NCBI GenBank assembly: GCA_947382415.1
Contig: CANCYO010000038.1
Location: 1-26,928, forward strand
DNA from: an uncultured Lachnospiraceae bacterium
Lineage (GTDB): Bacteria > Bacillota > Clostridia > Lachnospirales > Lachnospiraceae
Direction of reading: 5' to 3'
DNA: 26,928 nt
Shown here one piece after another: positions 16,697 to 24,664 of the stretch; position 1 is the stretch's first letter; the number at the start of each line of letters is the position of its first letter. The notes under the pieces are model-generated. The model saw nothing but the letters and a program-made list of their open reading frames with translations. It did no database searches and was not told the DNA's origin. The position numbers were made by a program, and so were the translations under genes.

Positions 16697-17692
16697 TTAT
16701 TTCTCCAAATCCAGAGTCTCTAAACGCTGGCGTATCTGCTCCACGCTCAGCCACTCCGCATTATTGCCGGAGCTGTAGGAGAATCCCTCCTGCACCTTTT
16801 TGCCCGACTCGTCGATCTTCTGTTTACTGTTCCACTTCACCTGAGGGTAAACGATAAAATGCTTGTCATATTCATAGGTAGTCAGAGAGTCTTCCACCGT
16901 CACCATGATCTCATGCAGCTTCTCCCCGGGATAAATACCGATCTCTCTGGTCTTGCATCCGGGCAGCATAGCCTCCGCCAGATCCGTGATCTTGAAGGAC
17001 GGGATTTTGGAGATAAACGTCTCTCCTCCCGTGGACTCCTCCAGCGCCTTGATGACCAGCTCAACGCCCTCCTCCAGACTGATCCAGAAACGCGTCATGC
17101 GGTAATCCGTCACCGTGAGTTCCGTACAGCCGTTTTTGATCATATCATAAAATTTGGGAATGACCGAACCGCGGCTGCCCGCCACATTGCCATAACGCAC
17201 AATGGAGAAACAGATATCCTTCGTGCCCGCATATGCGTTGGCCGCGATAAACAGCTTGTCCGATACCAGCTTTGTGCCGCCGTAGAGATTCACCGGATTG
17301 ACCGCCTTGTCCGTGGACAGCGCCACCACTTTCTTCACACCGCTGTCCAGAGATGCGTCGATCACATTCTGCGCCCCGTGGATATTGGTCTTAATGGCCT
17401 CGGCGGGATTGTACTCGCAGGCAGGCACCTGCTTGAGCGCCGCCGCATGAATCACATAGTCCACCCCTTCCAGTGCTCTGGCCAGACGCTCCTTGTCACG
17501 GACATCTCCGATAAAAAACCTGAGCCTGTCCGCGTACTCCTTAAACTCGTTCTGCATGATGAACTGTTTGAATTCATCCCTGGAATAGATGATGATCTTT
17601 CTCGGGGTATAGCGCTCCAATACATATCTGGTAAATGCCTTTCCGAAACTGCCTGTTCCGCCTGTGATCAAAATAACTTTATTGTTTAACAT
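16697..17692 (-). CDS. pseB: UDP-N-acetylglucosamine 4,6-dehydratase (inverting)
   Basis: PseB dehydrates UDP-GlcNAc and inverts C5 to give UDP-2-acetamido-2,6-dideoxy-beta-L-arabino-hexos-4-ulose, the entry to pseudaminic acid. The 331-residue SDR enzyme has the NADP motif TGGTGSFGKAF (10-20), YSRDEFKQF (36-44), GDVRDKERL, HAAALKQVPACEYNP, the T127-D128-K129 catalytic triplet in LSTDKAVNP, and Y137/K141 in YGGTKLVSDK. These are PseB/FlaA1 family hallmarks, and the length is typical. GGAGAGG lies 7 nt before the ATG. It is the first gene of the pseB-pseC-kinase-receiver run behind a good promoter. Confidence 0.95.
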   Translation of the reverse strand: MLNNKVILITGGTGSFGKAFTRYVLERYTPRKIIIYSRDEFKQFIMQNEFKEYADRLRFFIGDVRDKERLARALEGVDYVIHAAALKQVPACEYNPAEAIKTNIHGAQNVIDASLDSGVKKVVALSTDKAVNPVNLYGGTKLVSDKLFIAANAYAGTKDICFSIVRYGNVAGSRGSVIPKFYDMIKNGCTELTVTDYRMTRFWISLEEGVELVIKALEESTGGETFISKIPSFKITDLAEAMLPGCKTREIGIYPGEKLHEIMVTVEDSLTTYEYDKHFIVYPQVKWNSKQKIDESGKKVQEGFSYSSGNNAEWLSVEQIRQRLETLDLEK

Positions 17693-17739
17693 AATGGCCT
17701 CTCCTTCATGATTCGTTCGACAGAGCTTCTCGAAGGTTT

Positions 17740-17768
17740 ATTTTACCATATTTTCCCCAGGAACGCAA
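17740..17768 (-). promoter_or_regulatory. promoter of the pseB operon
   Basis: On the minus strand TTGCGT (17763-17768), a 17-nt spacer and TAAAAT (17740-17745) form a good sigma-A-type promoter. A TG two bases before the -10 also makes it an extended -10. The leader would be about 40 nt. Confidence 0.6.
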
Positions 17769-17836
17769 TTTTTATCCTCATTCCATCCATTAGACCAGAA
17801 TCTTTGTACTTTTTAACTACTTTTGGCATTTTAACT

Positions 17837-20800
17837 CTATTCGACATAAATTATACATTTATATTCTGCTCTTGATTTCATAGTTGGTATATAATAAGTT
17901 TTATATACCATTTGCTCGCCGTCAAAAACCAGTTTCGCTTGTGCTGTGAATGAACATCCATGGTAATAAAGAGTGTAGGTTCCCGGCGATAGTCTTCCAA
18001 GAGAAAAGCTATCGTGAATCTCGGTTTCTTCTTCCGTCCATGAATCACTCGAAACAAAACTTCCGTTTTTAAACAGATTATAAGAGTAAATCCACTTGTT
18101 AGCACTAACCACTATGGGATCAGTACTTTTAATTCTAATAGATGTTACTGACGGATCGACGGATGGTAATTTCCACTGTGCATATAATATAATCGTAGCC
18201 TCATTAGTATTAGACAAATTTATAATACTCTGCTTATCAACATAAGAAATACCTGTTCCACCCGGCGATGTATTCCATCCCACAAATTCACAATAAGTTT
18301 TCTTAAAGGTATTTGCCGTTAAATTGTATGTCGCACCGATCTCACATCTCTGGTTTTGCATACTTCCGCTCGTTGCGCCATTTCCCATAAACACAATTGT
18401 GTAGTAGTATGGAATCCACTTAGCATATAACGTAATATCTCCGACACTTCCTTTGGGAATAGAAGTAACCTTTGTCTTAAAAGTATTCTCCTTATACCAT
18501 CCATCAAACTTTGAATTATCCTTAGCAGGATCCCCGATAATAATCGTGTCCGACTCAACAGTATATGTCTTTTGATTGACTACATTATTTATTCCACCAT
18601 TCAATTGATACGAAATGGTATAAGTTATTATCTCCCACTGAGCATATAATGTTATAGTTTCTCCTTCCACTGTAGATAAATTTAGTACAGTTTGCTGATC
18701 GGAATATTTTATTCCATCTCCATCAGCTTGCGTATTCCAACCTATAAACTCATACCCTTTTCTGGAAAACGCATTCTTAGTCAGCTTATATGACTGACCA
18801 TAATTGCACTGTGACATATTCCGTACCGTCCCTGTTCCACCGTTGGCATCAAAGACGATATTATATTTTAGCGGCGTCCATCTTGCAGTGAGACTAATAT
18901 CACCCGTACTTCCTTTTGCAATGGAAGTAACTAACTTACGACCGTTATACCAACCTTCAAATGTATAATGCTCTCTTGTAGGATTCTGCAATTCTATTGT
19001 ATCCGTCAAGACATTATATGTTTCGGGATTTAATGAACTGTTAACTCCACCATTTAGATTATAAAAAATCGAATAATCAATAATTTCCCATTGGGCATAC
19101 AGCTTAAGAACTTCTCCGCCCTTGCCAGCGGCTGATATATTTTGTCCATTACTATATCCAATTCCAAGTCCGTCGGGAGACGTATTCCACTCGACAAACT
19201 TAGCGCCCTTTTTTATAAACGCATTATGCGTTAGATTCGCAGATAAAGTACTGATTTGCTGCTTCTCCATTGTTCCTGCTCCACTATTTGCCATATACTG
19301 AACAACAAAGAACATAGACTTATCAACAATTTTAAAATTAACTGTTTTTGTTCCGCCGTATTCCCCAACACCCTGAAGCGTAATTTTAGCAGTCCCCTTT
19401 TTTTCATTTTTAGCATACCCAATAATTTTATAAGTAGGAATGACTATCTCGTTTCCGACTTTCATAGTAATTGCAATATCACTCATGCCCGGCTCAATAG
19501 CTTTTCCGGTATATATTTGATCCGCAACTTTTACAGTCGCTTTTGAAATATCTTTTTTAGAAGCAATTACTCTATAAGTGGTATACCCCTTACCAGTATA
19601 ACATCCTGTACCCGTCACCGTCACTCTTATAACTGCTCCTGACGGAATAATATCTTCCTTGGCAACATTCTCTCCTGCATAACGAATAAGAGTCTTTGTA
19701 GTCTTACTCTTCCTGTCATACTGAGTCACTTTTACGTCTTCGTCATAGGTATAAGTAAACGTAGCGAGATAGTCCCTCTTAGATGTCAGTTTTTGATTTG
19801 TAGCAGGGTCCGTTATTATTGGCTTCGAGCCATAAACATATGCCTTCGTACTTTCAACTTTATCCGGAGCAGATATAAGCATCTTATCTATATTTTGACA
19901 TTCAATAGTAAAGTATTGCGCAGGATATGCGTTCTTATAATTGCCTTTCCCTTTAATAACAATCGAAGGTCCGCACACTTTTCCCCTGTTAATCTTATCA
20001 GCATTTCCAACTGTCTTATTGTTGGCATACGAGACTGTATAATCGATGCCCGCAACAAGTATTGTTTCTCCAAATTTAACTGTAACGTCAGGTGTTACTC
20101 CACCCTTTGCATAAGGTACTGATGCGTCATAAGTCACAGTTATCTTTGAATCGGGATCTGTTGCCATATCATATGGTTTAATTTTATAAGTAGTCTTAAT
20201 ACTTCCAAAATAGGCGCCTGTACCGGTTACTGTAACTGTCGCCAGACCAGCCTTAATATCATTTCTAAATGTAAGTATATAATCTTTATCCTTTTCCAGT
20301 GTTGTAATTGTAGTCGTTTTGTCTTTATCCTTCACCGTTTTTGCAACAACAACATCAGGGTCAATTTTTGATCCTGTATAATAATATCCGTTCCTATCTA
20401 CGCCTTCTATTTTGAAAGATTTAATATTGGTCCCAACTATTTTGAACGTAATACTCTTTGTTCCTACATACTTTGTTCCATTACCTACAATTGTAGCTGT
20501 TGCCGTTCCAATATTGGTATTATTACTATACTCCACGGTATAATCCACATACTCAATCAAGGTTTCTTTCCCCATTTTTACTTCAAGAGCAGGTTGTGAA
20601 ACCATTGTATCCTTTTCTGCATCATACCATACTTCATATTCCTGATCCGGTATTTTAGTAATTTTTGCCGAGCTTAATAATATCTTCCCTGTATCATCAA
20701 TTATAAAATCTCTTGTCACCGAACCGCTATAGTTACCCTTACCCGCAATCGTTACCGAATAAACACCGGCTGCTATACACCCTTTATTTGTTTCACCTTT

Positions 20801-23800
20801 TTCGTTTGTCCATGAGACTGTAAAGTCCTTATTGTAGGACAGCTTTTTGCCGTTATATTTGATATTATAAGACGGCCGTTGAGCCCTGTTTGCATTATAA
20901 GTAACATATAGGTCTGCTAATTCATCTAATTCCTTTTGAATACTAACAGGCCTGATTTCAAAATTCGTCACAGTTGAACCCGAATAATTACCCTTTCCGG
21001 AAACGGTTACTGTAGCTGTACCAACATTAGTATTATTCTTTAATGCAACTGTATAGTCAGTCTTGTTAGTTAATAACTTCTTTCCCCAATAGACTCTAAC
21101 TTCAGGCGCGCTCGCCTTACCTGTGTATACTTGATCTGCAATATCCGCAGTCCAGAAACCAGTCGGGATCGCAGAAATATCATTATTAGGAATATCCTCC
21201 CGCTTTACCTCTCCAGGATTATCGGAACTATCTTTTATTGTATAGTTATATGTGATGACTTCACTATCCTTAAAACCCTCTTTGACAGCATATGCCTTTA
21301 ACACAGTTTTGGTATTAATAACTATTCCATCCAAATATTCCAAATATTCCCCATCATTCAGGGAATATTTAATAATTGCATTGTTAGTCTCTGTACTTAA
21401 TACTATCTTAGTTCCTGCCTCTAATTCTGCTCCATCTTCATAATTGGCTTTCGGCTGCCTGACACTATCCTTAATCTCCCATATAGCATATAAATGCATA
21501 TTGTTATAGATAGGATCTGTAATACTTATAGCATTTCCTTCATCATCCTGCCACCCTGAAAATCTTCTGTGAATAAATTTGGGTTCTTCAAATCTTCCTT
21601 CCAAAGACTGACCATATTCCAGTGAAATTGTTTCCAAGTCAGAAGAATCAAAGCTTCCGCCATTAGCATCTAATAAAATCGTGTACTTTATAACATCCCA
21701 ATGTGCATATAAATCCTGCGTTCCTTCAAAATTTACAATGGCATTCTCACCTATTTGGGTTCCACCCTGCTCCAGCGTGAACCACCCCAGAAAGATATAT
21801 CCCTCTCGCTCCGGGATTGGCAGATTATATTGGGCTCCATAACTTTGAATCAAGGTATTGTTTGATAAAACGCCTCCGCAGGGATGTAAAACTACCGTTC
21901 GTTCATCCCCAATCCAATGCGCAAATATTGTATGATCATTTGCAATGTTTACCACATCATTTTCCGTGATTTGATTGCCATTTTGGGGGGCATCAAACCA
22001 TCCCTGGAACTTACATCCGTCTTTCTTCGGTATAGGTAATAAAGGATATTTATCTCCATATGTGACCTGCAACGAGTCAGTATCGACCTTTCCACCTCTC
22101 ACATCCAGTGAAACATTATATGTTTTTGCTTTCCAAAAGGCATATAGTGTTGTATTCTCTACAATATTTATTAAAGTTGTGTCATTCACAAATTCCTGAG
22201 ATTCACTTGATAAACTCCATCCCAAAAATTCATATCCTTCCCGTAAAGGCACAGGAAGCTGATTATATTGTTGTCCGAATACAACCTCCTTGGATTCAAT
22301 ATCCTGTTTTCCACCCTGTGTATCAAACGAAATAACATATGTGTTGGGCACCCAGCGCGCGTATACATACAGAGAATCCGAAGAAATCAAACATATATCT
22401 TCGCCACATACAAGATCACCTCCGTCACATTCCGTATACCACCCGTCAAAGGTATAGCCTCGCCTTGAAGCATCAGGCAAATTACCATATGGTTCTCCAT
22501 AATAAACGGTAATTTCACCCAGCACTACCGAACCGCCTTGCGCATCAAATGATACCTGCACCGGTCTTCCTCTCCACTTTGCATATAATATAATATCCTC
22601 CCTAATAGGACTTGAAAAATCCCATAAGGTCACTTCATCTTGAACCAGATTGCTGGTGTACCAATTAACAAATGTATAATTTGTTTTTGTCGGATCGGTT
22701 GGCTTTTTAATCTTTTCTCCTAAATGTATATTAGTAATATCGCTTATAGAAGTTCCACCATTACAGTCAAAAGAAACTGTATATGTTTCCAGATATTCAA
22801 CTTTATATGAATTCTCCCGCGCCCATTCATCAACATATGAACCTTTATAACAGCATAAGACAACACCTGAATTGGAAAACGGATCGTATAAAAACGATTT
22901 TACATTATCGTATATTACGATTTTATCTATCCCTGTGCAATTGCCAAACGCGTCATCTTTTATTGATTCGATTTTAGCAGGAATAGTGACAACTCCCGAT
23001 AATTCACAGCAATCATAAAAGACCTGGGTATATATGTTTGTTATGTTTTCCGGCAATCTAAGTACCCCGCCCATGCTCGAACAGTACATAAACGCTTCTC
23101 TGCCTAAATAAGTTAAAGACTCGGGAAAATCAGGAACCTGTTTTAAAGAAATGCATAAGCAAAAAGCATCCGCATTTATCCTCTCTAACCCTTCATGTAA
23201 AGTTACCCTTTCCAACTGATAACAATGACGAAAACAATCAGATTCTATGGAAATTACCGATTCCGGAATTTCAACCTCAACCAGACCCGATGAATAAAAC
23301 GCATTCTCTCCCAAAATTGTTATTGTATTTGGTAAATTAATTTCCGACAATGAAATTGAATTGACAAACGCATAGTCGCCAATAGAAGTAATTCCTTCTT
23401 CGATATTGATTCGCGTAATACTTGAGATACAGTTATACCACGGAGCATCTGAATAATCGCTCCAGGAATACATAGCGCCTGTACCTGATATATTCAATGT
23501 GTAACCATCAAAAGTTTTTATAATCTCCCAGCTTAAATCATCACCACATTTTCCACTCGTTTCGAATTCTTCCAATACTTCGAATGATCTGCCATACTTC
23601 TCCGCATATTCCTGTGCAGTAGAATCTGGTTTTCCTTTGATTATGACATTAGTTCCAATGGTTAATTCCGAATCATATATAGCACAGTCCAAATTTGTTA
23701 TTACAACTTCTTTCACTTCCAACGAATCAAATGCCTTCTCTTGTATTTCGGTTACACTTTCCGGAAGCTCAATGTTTGTATATTTACTATTCTCAAATGC

Positions 23801-24490
23801 AGATTTTCCAACTGATGTAACTCCATATTTAATTCTAACAGAACCCAAAGCACTACCACATCCCACGAAAGTTCTTTCGGGAATAACGGAAACCGTTTTG
23901 GGCCATTGAATATGACCATATTTTCCTCCATTTTCAAACAAACCTGTCCCCACCTTCTTTATGCTGCCAGGAAAGCTATAAGATATAGAGGTACAGCCAT
24001 AGAATACACCATCGCCTAAGATTTCCAAATTACTTGAATTCTTAACAGTATGCAAAGAGTCACAATTGGCAAATGCATACTCTCCAATTTCCGTTACTGA
24101 GTCTGCCATTGAAACGCGAACAAGCTTAGACATTGATTCAAATGCATGACTGCCAATGTAAGTTACTCCGTCCTCTATGATAATACTCTTTATCGCCTCT
24201 GCATAATTGTAAAATTCCAAATGCTCCCCTGCCGCACAATCATCCATTGCTCCCTCTCCGGCAATAGTCAATACACCATCATCAGCCAAAACCCATGACA
24301 AACTCTCTCCGCATGTTCCCTTTTTGTCAGACGCAGCTGCATTAAATATATCTTCTTGTACCCCATCATCAGATTCCACTTTAATTTGTTTTTGTATATC
24401 TGTAGCATAAACCGCCATATTGTCAGAGGAGCATATCATTAAGACAACCAAGAAAATACTCAGTATTCTATGCACATTTCTCTTTCTCAT
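17837..24490 (-). CDS. giant secreted repeat protein: BspA-type LRR, InlB B-repeats, MBG-like repeats
   Basis: This 2217-residue protein is probably exported and acts at the cell surface or outside it. A signal peptide is clear: basic RKR start, hydrophobic core at about 9-20, likely cleavage after A29 in VYA. Domains in order: two BspA-style leucine-rich modules (about 57-300 and 311-570), each opened by a CGxxLSW motif; six InlB/Listeria-Bacteroides-type repeats (about 575-1000, ending in LYAxW); a chitobiase-C-like beta domain (about 1003-1085); about seven MBG-like repeats with a YTG...DYTV...GNYxG pattern (about 1105-1725); five more InlB-type repeats of two alternating kinds (about 1727-2105); and a unique C-terminal domain (about 2110-2217). 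I see no LPxTG, SLH, choline-binding or membrane anchor. AAAGGAGG lies 6 nt before the ATG. It is AT-richer than the sugar genes. Adhesion or binding is inferred from the repeat types only. Confidence 0.9.
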   Translation of the reverse strand: MRKRNVHRILSIFLVVLMICSSDNMAVYATDIQKQIKVESDDGVQEDIFNAAASDKKGTCGESLSWVLADDGVLTIAGEGAMDDCAAGEHLEFYNYAEAIKSIIIEDGVTYIGSHAFESMSKLVRVSMADSVTEIGEYAFANCDSLHTVKNSSNLEILGDGVFYGCTSISYSFPGSIKKVGTGLFENGGKYGHIQWPKTVSVIPERTFVGCGSALGSVRIKYGVTSVGKSAFENSKYTNIELPESVTEIQEKAFDSLEVKEVVITNLDCAIYDSELTIGTNVIIKGKPDSTAQEYAEKYGRSFEVLEEFETSGKCGDDLSWEIIKTFDGYTLNISGTGAMYSWSDYSDAPWYNCISSITRINIEEGITSIGDYAFVNSISLSEINLPNTITILGENAFYSSGLVEVEIPESVISIESDCFRHCYQLERVTLHEGLERINADAFCLCISLKQVPDFPESLTYLGREAFMYCSSMGGVLRLPENITNIYTQVFYDCCELSGVVTIPAKIESIKDDAFGNCTGIDKIVIYDNVKSFLYDPFSNSGVVLCCYKGSYVDEWARENSYKVEYLETYTVSFDCNGGTSISDITNIHLGEKIKKPTDPTKTNYTFVNWYTSNLVQDEVTLWDFSSPIREDIILYAKWRGRPVQVSFDAQGGSVVLGEITVYYGEPYGNLPDASRRGYTFDGWYTECDGGDLVCGEDICLISSDSLYVYARWVPNTYVISFDTQGGKQDIESKEVVFGQQYNQLPVPLREGYEFLGWSLSSESQEFVNDTTLINIVENTTLYAFWKAKTYNVSLDVRGGKVDTDSLQVTYGDKYPLLPIPKKDGCKFQGWFDAPQNGNQITENDVVNIANDHTIFAHWIGDERTVVLHPCGGVLSNNTLIQSYGAQYNLPIPEREGYIFLGWFTLEQGGTQIGENAIVNFEGTQDLYAHWDVIKYTILLDANGGSFDSSDLETISLEYGQSLEGRFEEPKFIHRRFSGWQDDEGNAISITDPIYNNMHLYAIWEIKDSVRQPKANYEDGAELEAGTKIVLSTETNNAIIKYSLNDGEYLEYLDGIVINTKTVLKAYAVKEGFKDSEVITYNYTIKDSSDNPGEVKREDIPNNDISAIPTGFWTADIADQVYTGKASAPEVRVYWGKKLLTNKTDYTVALKNNTNVGTATVTVSGKGNYSGSTVTNFEIRPVSIQKELDELADLYVTYNANRAQRPSYNIKYNGKKLSYNKDFTVSWTNEKGETNKGCIAAGVYSVTIAGKGNYSGSVTRDFIIDDTGKILLSSAKITKIPDQEYEVWYDAEKDTMVSQPALEVKMGKETLIEYVDYTVEYSNNTNIGTATATIVGNGTKYVGTKSITFKIVGTNIKSFKIEGVDRNGYYYTGSKIDPDVVVAKTVKDKDKTTTITTLEKDKDYILTFRNDIKAGLATVTVTGTGAYFGSIKTTYKIKPYDMATDPDSKITVTYDASVPYAKGGVTPDVTVKFGETILVAGIDYTVSYANNKTVGNADKINRGKVCGPSIVIKGKGNYKNAYPAQYFTIECQNIDKMLISAPDKVESTKAYVYGSKPIITDPATNQKLTSKRDYLATFTYTYDEDVKVTQYDRKSKTTKTLIRYAGENVAKEDIIPSGAVIRVTVTGTGCYTGKGYTTYRVIASKKDISKATVKVADQIYTGKAIEPGMSDIAITMKVGNEIVIPTYKIIGYAKNEKKGTAKITLQGVGEYGGTKTVNFKIVDKSMFFVVQYMANSGAGTMEKQQISTLSANLTHNAFIKKGAKFVEWNTSPDGLGIGYSNGQNISAAGKGGEVLKLYAQWEIIDYSIFYNLNGGVNSSLNPETYNVLTDTIELQNPTREHYTFEGWYNGRKLVTSIAKGSTGDISLTARWTPLKYNIVFDANGGTGTVRNMSQCNYGQSYKLTKNAFSRKGYEFIGWNTQADGDGIKYSDQQTVLNLSTVEGETITLYAQWEIITYTISYQLNGGINNVVNQKTYTVESDTIIIGDPAKDNSKFDGWYKENTFKTKVTSIPKGSVGDITLYAKWIPYYYTIVFMGNGATSGSMQNQRCEIGATYNLTANTFKKTYCEFVGWNTSPGGTGISYVDKQSIINLSNTNEATIILYAQWKLPSVDPSVTSIRIKSTDPIVVSANKWIYSYNLFKNGSFVSSDSWTEEETEIHDSFSLGRLSPGTYTLYYHGCSFTAQAKLVFDGEQMVYKTYYIPTMKSRAEYKCIIYVE

Positions 24491-24548
24491 AAATTGCCTC
24501 CTTTGTACTCATATTTTCTTTAAAAGTAAGTCATCCTCTCTACATGCT

Positions 24549-24577
24549 ATTATAATCTGCATTTCTCAATTATTCAA
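24549..24577 (-). promoter_or_regulatory. promoter of the giant secreted-protein gene
   Basis: On the minus strand TTGAAT (24572-24577), a 17-nt spacer and consensus TATAAT (24549-24554) lie about 60 nt upstream of the ATG. This is a near-consensus housekeeping promoter with no clear operator. Confidence 0.6.
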
Positions 24578-24603
24578 CTACGACATGTCTTAAGCAAAGT
24601 ATC

Positions 24604-24632
24604 TTTACGTCGTATGAAAATCACGATATAAT
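24604..24632 (+). promoter_or_regulatory. promoter of rqcH
   Basis: TTTACG (24604-24609), a 17-nt spacer and consensus TATAAT (24627-24632) predict a start near 24639 and a short leader of about 26 nt. AAAGGA then precedes the ATG by 7 nt. Confidence 0.6.
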
Positions 24633-24664
24633 TATGTATAAACAGATTTTAGAAAGGACTTATT

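Noticed and set aside
16859..17689. Plus-strand open frame of 276 codons opposite pseB
   Set aside because: It is a shadow of pseB with no RBS or recognisable motif.
17837..24490. CRISPR-like or simple tandem DNA repeat array
   Set aside because: The periodicity comes from protein repeats such as LYAxW and GNYxG. The DNA copies diverge and there are no constant repeats with spacers.
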